Below are positions 36,253 through 43,706 of a DNA stretch of 64,000 nucleotides, in pieces. The notes under the pieces are model-generated. The model saw only the letters and a list, made by a program, of their open reading frames with translations, ran no database searches and was not told the DNA's origin. Source of the DNA: an uncultured Acetatifactor sp. (GTDB taxonomy: Bacteria; Bacillota; Clostridia; Lachnospirales; Lachnospiraceae); the NCBI GenBank assembly GCA_910586515.1, contig CAJUGL010000009.1, positions 1 to 64,000 on the forward strand, given 5' to 3'. Position 1 is the first letter of the stretch. The number at the start of each line of letters is the position of its first letter. The position numbers were made by a program, and so were the translations under genes.

Positions 36253-36846
36253 TTATTTCTGCCGTTTTCCCTTCTTCACACTGTAGCCGAACGTCCCCAG
36301 CCGCTCTCCGCAGGCATAATAAACGCCGTGAGAATATACGATAGGATCCGCCTGTTCCAGGTGAAATTTATTCTTGTCATCCATATATTGTGTGTCGGCC
36401 TGAACCGCCTCCACCTCTGCCAGAAACAGATGATGGGAGCCCAAAGGCAATACTTCGCGCACCCTGCACTCCAGGCTCACGGGACTCTCCCCAATCAGCG
36501 GCGCTCTGACCTTCTCCCCGGGAACAGGGGTCAGCCCCAGCTCCCTGAACTTATCCACATCCCTTCCGCTTTTGACACCGCAGAAATCCGTTGCGAACAC
36601 CAGTTCTCTGGTGGTCAGATTCACCGCAAACTCTCCTGTTCTCCGCAGAATAGGATAAGAATATCTCTCCGGCCGAACAGATATGCTTATCATCGGCGGA
36701 TTTGTGCACACAGTCCCCGCCCAGGCGATGGTGATAATATTATATCTCCCGTTTTCATCGGCCATACTCACCATAACCACCGGAAGAGGATAGAGCATAT
36801 TCCCCGGCTTCCATATATCCTTTTTCCTCTGTTCGCTTCCCTGCAT
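36253..36846 (-). CDS. Flavin reductase family protein
   Basis: About 197 residues of the FMN-binding split-barrel (flavin reductase-like) fold: PLPVVMVSMADENGRYNII, ITIAWAGTVCTNPPMISISV, GEFAVNLTTRELVFATDFCG and VKSGRDVDKFRELGL. Proteins of this clade bind FMN and are often annotated flavoredoxin-like; the redox partner is unknown. AAAGGTG supports the ATG at 36846; a GTG three codons earlier overlaps that site. It is distinct in sequence from the Hrb-like protein at 3970-4473. Confidence 0.84.
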   Translation of the reverse strand: MQGSEQRKKDIWKPGNMLYPLPVVMVSMADENGRYNIITIAWAGTVCTNPPMISISVRPERYSYPILRRTGEFAVNLTTRELVFATDFCGVKSGRDVDKFRELGLTPVPGEKVRAPLIGESPVSLECRVREVLPLGSHHLFLAEVEAVQADTQYMDDKNKFHLEQADPIVYSHGVYYACGERLGTFGYSVKKGKRQK

Positions 36847-36889
36847 ACCCTTCACCTTTACCGAAACTCCACCCTGATGTGAAAAGCCG

Positions 36890-37540
36890 TCACACCAGAC
36901 CGGCCATCACAAGCAACTGCAGAAGCACTGCCCCCATAGACAAAATCAGCGCGGCTGCAGATATCCCCAGCACTGCCCCTGTTCTGCCTTTCAGGGATGC
37001 CACGGCTCCTTTCAGCTCATTCAGATTCTCTGTCTGCTTGCCGCTCTCCTCCACCAGCACTGCCTGTACATTTCGGTATACCTTCACGCACTCCTTATGT
37101 ACATTCTCTTCCACCCCGTCCAGCTTTTCGAACACAGGACCTGAGGCCTGCGCTTCCAGCTGCCCGCAGATAAGATCTACCTTCTCCCCCAGAGACTCCG
37201 ACAGGGACTCAAGCTGTCCCGCAACCGCTTTATCCATGCCGGCCAGCCGCTCCTGGGCCTGTCCCAGAATCGCCAGAATATCCTTCGCCTCCTTCTGCAG
37301 ACTCCTGATTCCCTCCGCGCTTTCCTCCGCCAGCTGTCCGGCCGTATTCTCCCTCTCCCGAACCTCGGCCACCTTCCCGAAACCGTCGTCAATCAGCTTC
37401 TGCAGTCTGGTCACACATTCATTATATTCGGCTATCTGATTCTTCAGCCTGTTCAGCTCCTCCACATCAGCCGCCGTATTCGCCTTGATGATTTCCTGCG
37501 CAGTCAGCTTCTGTGCCAGCTTATCCATAAACATGTCCAT
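36890..37540 (-). CDS. Coiled-coil protein with C-terminal membrane anchor
   Basis: 216 residues: a long predicted coiled coil (about 25-180, for example ELNRLKNQIAEYNECVTRLQ and LESLSESLGEKVDLICGQLE) followed by one hydrophobic helix at the C-terminus (VLGISAAALILSMGAVLLQL). There is no N-terminal signal, so it is a tail-anchored type with the coil in the cytoplasm. AAGGAGG precedes the ATG. The function is unknown; a structural or scaffolding role is only a guess. Confidence 0.75.
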   Translation of the reverse strand: MDMFMDKLAQKLTAQEIIKANTAADVEELNRLKNQIAEYNECVTRLQKLIDDGFGKVAEVRERENTAGQLAEESAEGIRSLQKEAKDILAILGQAQERLAGMDKAVAGQLESLSESLGEKVDLICGQLEAQASGPVFEKLDGVEENVHKECVKVYRNVQAVLVEESGKQTENLNELKGAVASLKGRTGAVLGISAAALILSMGAVLLQLLVMAGLV

Positions 37541-37692
37541 CTCGTTTCCTCCTTATTTGCAGTTCCGCAGCCAACCGGCCCGAACCTTTCCCCTCACGAT
37601 CAGTGATCGCCTAATTCCCGACATCTTAACATTACTCTACCATTTTTTACTGCATATTACAATATGATACCAGGGGCAAAGTTCAAAAATCG

Positions 37693-37714
37693 TCTCGTGA
37701 TTTTCGTGCAAAAT
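37693..37714. repeat. Partial copy of element B
   Basis: TCTCGTGATTTTCGTGC followed by AAAAT is identical to the left 22 bp of element B and starts at exactly the same base, which supports TCTCGTG as a real element boundary. The rest of the copy is lost. Confidence 0.75.
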
Positions 37715-37942
37715 GTACATTACTGTCTTTATTCCCTTTATCTTTTTGTAATATTCACCATATATTTACATTTTATTCATAATTTATCCATATTCTATTG
37801 CTATACTATGTTTGTCGTTAAGAAGAGATTTTTACGATATCCCAATACCTCCAACAATATGGCAGTGGCAGATCAGATGGTTTTTTCATAATGGCCCAGA
37901 TACCGAAAGGTGTCTGGGCACTCCTCATTTAATCGGATAGGG

Positions 37943-38010
37943 TGATTTTATCCCTGTGCGCCGCTTTAGCGGCAGACTTCCAGGTGCGGGAAGCCGTACT
38001 TTGTGCACGG
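37943..38010 (-). repeat. Repeat family F, copy 1
   Basis: On the minus strand GCACCTGGAAGTCTGCCGCT, then AAAGCGGCGCAC and AGGGATAAA, matches copy 2 (about 40320-40390) over most of its length; copy 2 carries an extra GGGCCGCACGGCAAGT block. It contains a GCCGCT/AGCGGC hairpin. Confidence 0.65.
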
Positions 38011-38020
38011 GCCTGCGCAT

Positions 38021-38059
38021 AAAACAAAGAGGGAGCCTGCAGACAAGCTCTCCCCCTCT
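38021..38059 (-). terminator. relQ terminator
   Basis: Minus strand AGAGGGGGAG and CTCCCTCT pair, followed by TTGTTTT. It lies about 40 bases after the relQ stop codon. Confidence 0.75.
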
Positions 38060-38101
38060 GACCTTCTCAAAAATCCTCTCCCCTATGGCGAAACATCTGT
38101 C

Positions 38102-38746
38102 CTAATCCCGGCGCCCGCCCGATATGGCAAGAATTTCCTCGTTCAGTTTCAACATCCTGGCATCCAAATCCGCTACCATTTTTGCGCACTCTACCAGCTC
38201 GATTCGGATCTCCTCCGGAGCGTCTCCTTCGAATTTATAGTGAATTTTATGCTCCAAGCTTGCCCAGAAATCCATGGCCACCGTCCTGATCTGGATCTCT
38301 ACCTTCGTATCCACAGTCCGGTCGGACAAGTATACCGGAACCGTCACGATCATATGATAGCTCTTGTATCCGCTGGCCTTGGGAAACGTAATGTAATCTT
38401 TCACCGCTATCACACGAATATCTCTCTGCTCGCTGATCATATCCGCAATCCGGTAGATGTCGGAAGTAAACGAGCAGATGACCCGAATGCCCGCGATATC
38501 ATTTATGTACTTTATCATATTGTCAATCGTTGACTCATGGCCGTCACGCTTCAGCTTTTTCACAATGCTCTCCGGCGTCTTAATTCGGGCCTTAATGTGT
38601 TCGATGGGATTGTAACGGTGCACATGCTGAAACTCATCGTTCAATATCTCCATCTTGGTTTCGATCATCTTGAGCGCGGCATTATAGATCAGCGTTACCT
38701 CTTTCCAGCTGTCAATGCCTTCTCCGTTGCCTTCTTTCAGTTCCAT
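38102..38746 (-). CDS. relQ: Small alarmone synthetase (RelQ/YjbM-type GTP pyrophosphokinase)
   Basis: Synthesises (p)ppGpp. A 214-residue single-domain RelA/SpoT synthetase with no hydrolase or ACT domain: RIKTPESIVKKLKRDG, IDNMIKYINDIAGIRVICSF, FPKASGYKSYHMIVTVPVYL and EIQIRTVAMDFWASLEHKIH are the substrate and catalytic segments. The start at 38746 is fixed by AAAGGAG; an open frame continues 129 codons upstream but reads through the leader and element C, where a translated repeat (VHRCLRGVN twice) betrays non-coding DNA. A leader of about 160 bases separates gene and promoter. Confidence 0.93.
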   Translation of the reverse strand: MELKEGNGEGIDSWKEVTLIYNAALKMIETKMEILNDEFQHVHRYNPIEHIKARIKTPESIVKKLKRDGHESTIDNMIKYINDIAGIRVICSFTSDIYRIADMISEQRDIRVIAVKDYITFPKASGYKSYHMIVTVPVYLSDRTVDTKVEIQIRTVAMDFWASLEHKIHYKFEGDAPEEIRIELVECAKMVADLDARMLKLNEEILAISGGRRD

Positions 38747-38911
38747 GTCCGCTCCTTTTATCCGGCACGCGCCATTCCTGACAAACCCGTCAAACCGCAG
38801 TCCCGGGCCATCTTCATGCCCTCCATACTTTTCTCTGCCCGGGAACAGAACCTCCGGCCATTGTCCTGCGCGATATACAGGTCCGTTTGGACGCTTTCTA
38901 CCTAGAATAAT
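38747..38911 (-). promoter_or_regulatory. Long 5' leader of relQ
   Basis: About 160 bases between the predicted relQ start of transcription and the ATG. I see no known riboswitch or T-box consensus in it. Its length suggests possible post-transcriptional control. Confidence 0.4.
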
Positions 38912-38914
38912 GTT

Positions 38915-38922
38915 ATTATACC
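38915..38922 (-). promoter_or_regulatory. Extended -10 promoter of relQ
   Basis: On the minus strand TGGTATAAT gives a consensus extended -10 (TGnTATAAT). No good -35 is seen, as usual for this promoter type. Element C lies about 115 bases upstream of it. Confidence 0.6.
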
Positions 38923-39037
38923 ACATATACCAGCATAAATGTAGATGATTCACAAAAAAATTCCTTATAAAATTCTTTCCCTGACGGCCGCATTTTGCCG
39001 TACCTTTCATTATATGGTTCTCTGCGGATAAATATTC

Positions 39038-39131
39038 GTTACTGTTCACTCCGCGGAGGCACCGGTGAACCCGCTTTGCCAGATTGCGGATGCGCTCGGT
39101 GTCGTTCACTCCGCGGAGGCACCGGTGAACC
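39038..39131. mobile_element. Element C: 94-bp MITE-like repeat with internal 28-bp duplication
   Basis: Begins GTTACTGTTCACTCC and ends CCGGTGAACC, flanked by AAATATTC at 39030-39037 and 39132-39139. A 28-bp unit (GTTCACTCCGCGGAGGCACC then GGTGAACC) occurs twice, at 39044-39071 and 39104-39131, 32 bp apart. The unit is related to the GCGGAGGCACCTGTGAAC end of elements A and B. It is upstream of relQ. Confidence 0.75.
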
Positions 39132-39248
39132 AAATATTCGTCTTGCGTTTGCGGTTAAAATCATTTACCATTAGATCAGAATCTATTTTTTCCTGTTGAG
39201 GCTGATGTGAAGCCCGGCAAAAGACGGAACCAAAATAAGGAGGCTAAA

Positions 39249-39515
39249 ATGTTCAGACTATGGGCAAGAATATTCAAAGACGGACATCTTCTCAAAGATA
39301 CCTGCATAGAGGACGGCAGAAAGGACACACGCACCCACAAAGTCTTCCACGCGCTGGACGAAGTATGCTGCCAGTTTGACCTTGGCCGGCCGATCTGGCT
39401 GGACAAGACCATCTCCGATTTTAAGCGCCACAGCAAAGTGCGTTTTACGGAGGACAATTTTATAGAAGGAATAGACTTTGATTATTTGGAAATTCAGATT
39501 ATTGAAGAAGATTAG
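39249..39515 (+). CDS. Conserved small hypothetical protein
   Basis: 88 residues, start at 39249 after AAGGAGG seven bases upstream; fourteen open codons before that lack a site. The sequence (MFRLWARIFKDGHLLKDTCI ... FHALDEVCCQFDLGRPIWLD ... FIEGIDFDYLEIQII) resembles short conserved Firmicute proteins of unknown function. No membrane segment or known catalytic motif is present. The promoter of the next gene begins three bases after its stop. Confidence 0.75.
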   Translation: MFRLWARIFKDGHLLKDTCIEDGRKDTRTHKVFHALDEVCCQFDLGRPIWLDKTISDFKRHSKVRFTEDNFIEGIDFDYLEIQIIEED

Positions 39516-39517
39516 TA

Positions 39518-39544
39518 TTGACTTTTTTCCAATCCGGGTATAAT
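39518..39544 (+). promoter_or_regulatory. Promoter of the hemolysin III gene
   Basis: TTGACT at 39518-39523 and TATAAT at 39539-39544, spacer 15 bp (17 bp if TAATAT is used as -10). It is placed directly after the upstream stop codon. Confidence 0.6.
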
Positions 39545-39609
39545 ATCAATCTAGAACACATAGTTTTCAAAACTACATTTACCAGATTTGATAATTAGGA
39601 GGTCTTGTT

Positions 39610-40260
39610 ATGCAAATTACGATAAGAGAACCCGGAAGCGCAATTACTCACTTTATCGGAATGATGATGGCTGTATTTGCGGCAGTGCCCCTGTTGATAA
39701 AAGCCGGCATATCCTCCGGCGGACAGAATTTTACCGCAATGGCAGTGTTCATGGCAAGCATGATTATGCTGTACGGAGCCAGCGCTGCCTACCATTCCGT
39801 CAACCTGTCCGGAAGATATCTCCGGATCTTCAGAAAAGTGGACCATATGATGATTTTTGTCCTGATTGCCGGCTCATATACGCCGGTATGCCTCATTGTG
39901 CTGGGCGGGGACACCGGATACACGCTGCTGGCCCTGGTCTGGGGCATCGCATTGGCAGGCATACTCATCAAAGCCTGTTGGATCACCTGCCCAAAATGGT
40001 TTTCTTCCGTAATTTACATCGCCATGGGCTGGGTATGCGTGCTGGTGTTCGGCCGCCTGCTGGATACACTGTGCCCGGCCGCTTTTCTGTGGCTGCTGGC
40101 AGGAGGAATCATCTATACTGCGGGCGGTGTAATCTATGCGCTAAAACTCCCCCTGTTCAACTCCAGGCACAAGGATTTCGGCTCCCATGAGCTATTCCAC
40201 CTGTTCGTCATGGCCGGAAGCGTATGCCATTTCATTTTTATGTATTTCTATGTAGCCTGA
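39610..40260 (+). CDS. Hemolysin III/YqfA family (PAQR-like) membrane protein
   Basis: 216 residues with seven hydrophobic helices. The family signatures are REPGSAITHFIGMMMAVFAA at the start (metal-site His), YHSVNLSGRYLRIFRKVDHM with the conserved Ser and His and Asp, and the C-terminal HELFHLFVMAGSVCHF with two His of the zinc site. PAQR relatives act as zinc-dependent membrane hydrolases or regulators; a haemolytic role is historical. AGGAGGT supports the start. Confidence 0.9.
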   Translation: MQITIREPGSAITHFIGMMMAVFAAVPLLIKAGISSGGQNFTAMAVFMASMIMLYGASAAYHSVNLSGRYLRIFRKVDHMMIFVLIAGSYTPVCLIVLGGDTGYTLLALVWGIALAGILIKACWITCPKWFSSVIYIAMGWVCVLVFGRLLDTLCPAAFLWLLAGGIIYTAGGVIYALKLPLFNSRHKDFGSHELFHLFVMAGSVCHFIFMYFYVA

Positions 40261-40319
40261 AAATCCCTGGTGAACGAACAGGGGCAAAATACCTTTCCCC
40301 GGAGAGTCTTATCTCATAG

Positions 40320-40400
40320 GACGTACTTTGCGCACCTGGAATTTTGCCGCTGAAACGGCGCACGGGCCGCACGGCAAGTAGGGATAAAGTCTCCCCTGCT
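40320..40400 (+). repeat. Repeat family F, copy 2
   Basis: ACGTACTTTGCGCACCTGGA, then ATTTTGCCGCTGAAACGGCG and CACGGGCCGCACGGCAAGTA, followed by GGGATAAAG. It matches copy 1 in reverse orientation and shares the CGGCGCACGRGCCGC core with copy 3 at about 60.5 kb. Confidence 0.65.
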
Positions 40401-40421
40401 TGATGCGCAGCCCGTGCAGTA

Positions 40422-40448
40422 AGCAGGGGAGAAGACTCTTCCCCTGCT
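40422..40448 (+). terminator. Hairpin between the convergent hemolysin III and galE genes
   Basis: AGCAGGGGA and TCCCCTGCT form a 9-bp stem. It is a plausible bidirectional terminator although the T-run is weak; it directly follows repeat F copy 2 and may belong to it. Confidence 0.55.
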
Positions 40449-40465
40449 CGATTCATCCCCTGTAC

Positions 40466-41482
40466 TTAGGCGTCATATCCGTTTGGATTGTTCTTCTGCC
40501 ACCGCCAGGAATCCTCACACATCTCCCTGATGCCGTACTGCGCCTCCCAGCCCAGTTCTTTTTTGGCCAGACCCGCGTCGGCATAACAGGCCGCAATATC
40601 TCCTGACCGCCTGGGTTTGATCTCATAAGGAACCTTCATCCCTGTGGCCTCCTCGAAATTCCTGACCATATCCAGCACGCTGTACCCCACGCCTGTACCC
40701 AGATTGTAAATCTTCAGTCCCGCCTTCTCCTGAATCTTCTTCAGAGCCTTCACATGTCCCATGGCCAGATCCACTACATGAATGTAATCCCGAACTCCTG
40801 TTCCGTCAGGCGTATCGTAATCATTTCCGAAAACCCCCAGCACGGGAAGCTTGCCTACAGCCACCTGTGTGATATACGGCATTAAATTATTCGGTATGCC
40901 GTTAGGATTTTCTCCCATGGTTCCGCTCTTGTGCGCGCCGATGGGATTGAAATAGCGCAGCAATATCACATTCCACTCCCTGTCCGCCTTCTGGATATCG
41001 GAAAGTATCTGTTCCAGCATGGACTTTGTCCAGCCGTACGGATTGGTGCACTCTCCCTTGGGACAATCCTCCGTGATGGGAATCACTGCGGGATTGCCGT
41101 ATACCGTGGCGCTGGAGGAGAAAATGATATTCTTTACCCCATGCCTGCGCATGACATCCACCAGAGTCAGCGTACCTGCAATATTGTTCTCATAGTACTC
41201 CCATGGCTTCTGCACGGACTCTCCCACCGCCTTCAGGCCGGCAAAATGAATCACCGCGTCTACTTTCTCCTTTGAGAAGATTTCTTCCAGCGCATCACGG
41301 TCCAGAATATCCGCCTTGTAGAAAGGCACTTTCTTTCCGGTAATCGCCTCCACCCGCTCCAGGGATTTCTCGCTGGAATTGCTCAGATTGTCAATTACTG
41401 CCACATCGTAGCCTGCCTGCTGCAGCTCCACCACTGTATGGCTGCCGATAAACCCGGCCCCGCCCGTCACCAAAATCTTCAT
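40466..41482 (-). CDS. galE: UDP-glucose 4-epimerase
   Basis: Interconverts UDP-glucose and UDP-galactose. 338 residues of the extended SDR family: [20 protein letters not shown] (NAD loop), SSSATVYG, the catalytic [14 protein letters not shown] and [11 protein letters not shown]. It supplies sugar precursors for surface polymers built by the neighbouring GT39 and YfhO proteins, an inference from location. GAGGG precedes the ATG and a good promoter lies 70 bases upstream. Confidence 0.97.
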   Translation of the reverse strand: MKILVTGGAGFIGSHTVVELQQAGYDVAVIDNLSNSSEKSLERVEAITGKKVPFYKADILDRDALEEIFSKEKVDAVIHFAGLKAVGESVQKPWEYYENNIAGTLTLVDVMRRHGVKNIIFSSSATVYGNPAVIPITEDCPKGECTNPYGWTKSMLEQILSDIQKADREWNVILLRYFNPIGAHKSGTMGENPNGIPNNLMPYITQVAVGKLPVLGVFGNDYDTPDGTGVRDYIHVVDLAMGHVKALKKIQEKAGLKIYNLGTGVGYSVLDMVRNFEEATGMKVPYEIKPRRSGDIAACYADAGLAKKELGWEAQYGIREMCEDSWRWQKNNPNGYDA

Positions 41483-41495
41483 CGTTCCCTCTTTT

Positions 41496-41510
41496 CCGTA
41501 CGGCCCCCGG
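41496..41510. repeat. 15-bp inverted repeat, left arm
   Basis: CCGTACGGCCCCCGG here is the exact reverse complement of CCGGGGGCCGTACGG at 41985-41999. The two arms bracket about 500 bp of repeat-rich DNA between galE and the second GT39 gene. Confidence 0.8.
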
Positions 41511-41552
41511 CTCTGCCCCGCCGTACTTACTGCTGGTCTTTTTTACAAAATA

Positions 41553-41581
41553 AGTATACCCCAAACATGCCTTTTTCTCAA
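41553..41581 (-). promoter_or_regulatory. galE promoter
   Basis: On the minus strand TTGAGA (41576-41581), a 17-bp spacer and TATACT (41553-41558) form a strong sigma-A promoter, about 70 bases before the galE start. Confidence 0.8.
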
Positions 41582-41616
41582 TACTCATATGTTGAAAAAA
41601 ACTGTCGGAATGTTAT

Positions 41617-41679
41617 ACTGCAGACCGCCAGGATTTACAGTGATGCCTTCGGGAAAATACCTGGCGGGCGGTCTGCAGT
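41617..41679. repeat. Large hairpin upstream of galE
   Basis: ACTGCAGACCGCC at 41617-41629 pairs perfectly (13 bp) with GGCGGTCTGCAGT at 41667-41679; AGG and CCT extend it across a small bulge. It is located upstream of the galE promoter, so it is not part of the galE mRNA. Confidence 0.75.
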
Positions 41680-41721
41680 CGGGTTGCACTGCAAATTCAA
41701 TTGGTGTGCAGTATAAATAAG

Positions 41722-41780
41722 GTAACAGTTCAGACAGCCCCTCTCGCGAAGTCAGAATTGCGCTCTGTCTGAACTGTTAC
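41722..41780. mobile_element. Element D: 59-bp perfect-TIR miniature element with 8-bp duplication
   Basis: GTAACAGTTCAGACAG (41722-41737) and CTGTCTGAACTGTTAC (41765-41780) are perfect 16-bp terminal inverted repeats around a 27-bp centre. TAAATAAG stands immediately outside on both sides (41714-41721 and 41781-41788). This has the classical anatomy of a miniature inverted-repeat transposable element. Confidence 0.8.
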
Positions 41781-41846
41781 TAAATAAGAATTCTCCTTGC
41801 AAACGAACGCCTTTTCTGCTATCGTAGATACAGCAAAAAGAAAGAC

Positions 41847-42020
41847 GCCGCACGGGACAGATGCGGCACTATAATAAATCCGGCTATAAATGCCGACAGC
41901 TAACTTTAGACAGCATCTGCTCCCCAAGGCACCCCAGAGGATTTACGGACGCATCCCTTCCGCGGGCGAAAATTCTCTGCCAATCCGGGGGCCGTACGGG
42001 GCAGATGCGGAACTATAATA
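41847..42020 (+). repeat. Two near-identical 30-bp boxes, each ending in TATAATA
   Basis: Boxes at 41847-41876 and 41991-42020 agree at 27 of 30 positions; both contain ACAGATGCGG or GCAGATGCGG and end in ACTATAATA. The second runs straight into the AGGAGG ribosome binding site of the GT39 gene. They could be duplicated promoter or operator elements. The first box also folds by GCCGCA/TGCGGC. Confidence 0.75.
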
Positions 42021-42029
42021 GGAGGTATA

Positions 42030-43706
42030 ATGATGGATCTGAATGAAATATTATTCTGGGGAGCGGCTATCCTGACCATAATAACCATATACAAAATGTA
42101 TTTATCCACAAAGCTGGCGGCTATCTGCCCCAGAGAATTTGCCGTTCCGGAAAACGTCTACAGAACGGCATTTGTCCTCATCGCTTTGGCGGCCGTGCTG
42201 ATACGGGTCTACCAATTCGGCCGGATTCCGGGCGGATTCAATCAGGACGGCGCCATGGCTGCCGTAGATGCCAAAGCGCTGGCGGATTACGGCACGGACC
42301 GTTTCGGCATGCGCCTTCCCGTGCACCTTACCGCCTGGGGCTACGGACAGATGAGCGCCCTGCTGTCCTATTTGATGACCCCCTTTATCCGACTTGCCGG
42401 GCTGTCTCCTCTCACGGCCCGGCTGCCCCAGCTGCTCGTCAGTCTCGGGGGCCTGTACTGTCTGTATCTGTTTGTCAGGAACGCCTTCGGAAAAAACGAG
42501 GCGCTGACGGCATTCTTCTTCGGCGCAGTGAATCCCTGGCATATCCTGCAGAGCAGATGGGCTCTGGACTGCAATCTGTACCCGCACTTTTTCATGATGG
42601 GCGTATACTTTCTCCATCGCTCGCTTTACGGGAAATGGCGCCGCCTCCGGCTGTGCATCTCCATGGTGATGTTTGGGCTGTGCATGTATTGCTACGGTGT
42701 CTCCCTGTACACACTGCCGGTATTTCTGCTGGCGGCCTGCGTATATCTGCTCGCATCAGGAAAACTGCCTGCCTCCAGGGCCGCCATGGCCTTTTTTGTC
42801 TATCTGTCTGTGGCATGGCCGTTTATCGCCGTCATGGCGATCAATTACTTCCGTTGGGAGACAGTGGAAACCTCTCTTTTTACGCTGCCCTTTTTTCCCG
42901 ACAGCGTGCGCTCCAACGATATTATCTTTTTTTCCGATCATATCTGGAGCCAGCTGGCCGACAACTTCCGTTCCCTGCTGAATACCACTCTGCTGCAGAA
43001 AAAAGATCTGCCCTGGAACGACGTTGAAGGATTCGGCACCATGTACCTGTTCTCCATTCCGTTTGCCCTGACAGGCCTGGCCTGCCTGCTGGGAAAACAA
43101 CGCAGAAAAACCGGCAGCAAGCTCGTTCTGTTTTTCCTTGCCGCCGGCATCTGGTGTGGTCTGGCCACCAGAAACGTAAATATTAACCGTATAAATATTA
43201 TCTATTACCCCATCATTATTCTGGCCGGCATCGGTATTTACCAGGTGTTTTGCTGGATTTCCCTTCCCCGTTTGGGATGGGGTCTGTTTGCGGTCTATTC
43301 CCTGGCCTTCGTGCTGTTCGCGCATACCTACTTCACGGACTATGCGGAATATATCAACAGCTGCTTTTTCAAAGATTTCAGCGATGCCGTGGCCTCTCTG
43401 AAAAACAGCGACGCCCGGAAACTTTACATTACACCGGACTGCAGGCACGAAGGACCGTCGCCCGCCAGCGAAATCCTCACTCTGTTCTGGCACGAGATCG
43501 ATGCCCTGTACTACCAGGGCCAAACGGTACCCCCTGACGAACTGCCCTACGCCGAAAAATACACCTACCAGCTGATGAGCGATATCATCATTGACCCCTC
43601 CGAGGATGCCGCGTACGTGATTACCGCCGACGATCTGGCATACTTTGACAGCAGCCTCTACGAATTCACGCAGTACGGCACCTATTATACCGTCACCGCG
43701 AAATAG
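42030..43706 (+). CDS. GT39/PMT-like membrane protein with altered acidic pair
   Basis: 558 residues, 11-12 predicted membrane helices, paralogous to the protein at 33377-34969. Shared stretches are YGTDRFGMRLPVHLTAWGYG, VNPWHILQSRWALDCNLYPH and NVNINRINIIYYPI. It has an extra N-terminal helix. In the first loop the paralogue has NQDEA, whereas this protein has NQDGA (D73, G74), so the Glu expected next to the catalytic Asp is missing. AGGAGG precedes the ATG. The 3' end overlaps the convergent YfhO gene by 14 bases. Confidence 0.83.
   Translation: MMDLNEILFWGAAILTIITIYKMYLSTKLAAICPREFAVPENVYRTAFVLIALAAVLIRVYQFGRIPGGFNQDGAMAAVDAKALADYGTDRFGMRLPVHLTAWGYGQMSALLSYLMTPFIRLAGLSPLTARLPQLLVSLGGLYCLYLFVRNAFGKNEALTAFFFGAVNPWHILQSRWALDCNLYPHFFMMGVYFLHRSLYGKWRRLRLCISMVMFGLCMYCYGVSLYTLPVFLLAACVYLLASGKLPASRAAMAFFVYLSVAWPFIAVMAINYFRWETVETSLFTLPFFPDSVRSNDIIFFSDHIWSQLADNFRSLLNTTLLQKKDLPWNDVEGFGTMYLFSIPFALTGLACLLGKQRRKTGSKLVLFFLAAGIWCGLATRNVNINRINIIYYPIIILAGIGIYQVFCWISLPRLGWGLFAVYSLAFVLFAHTYFTDYAEYINSCFFKDFSDAVASLKNSDARKLYITPDCRHEGPSPASEILTLFWHEIDALYYQGQTVPPDELPYAEKYTYQLMSDIIIDPSEDAAYVITADDLAYFDSSLYEFTQYGTYYTVTAK

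Larger units (their letters stand above)
37541..38101. other. Intergenic region: A/T-rich decay, hairpin and repeats
   Basis: No convincing gene. Bases 37600-37890 are A/T-rich with short frames that end quickly. A 22-bp partial copy of element B is at 37693-37714. A hairpin with an 11-bp stem and GAAA loop (GCCCAGATACC/GGTGTCTGGGC) is at 37894-37919; it lacks a T-run on either strand. Repeat F1 and the relQ terminator fill the right end. Confidence 0.6.

Noticed and set aside
37894..37919. Rho-independent terminator at the GAAA-loop hairpin
   Set aside because: No T-run follows on either strand; it is kept only as an unexplained hairpin.
39044..39131. Two identical 28-bp repeats with a 32-bp spacer, like a minimal CRISPR
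   Set aside because: Only two units, no cas genes or leader, the unit is a longer palindrome shared with elements A and B, and the whole lies inside an 8-bp target duplication.
38747..39133. N-terminal extension of RelQ by 129 residues
   Set aside because: It is translated leader and repeat DNA; the AAAGGAG site and family homology begin at 38746.
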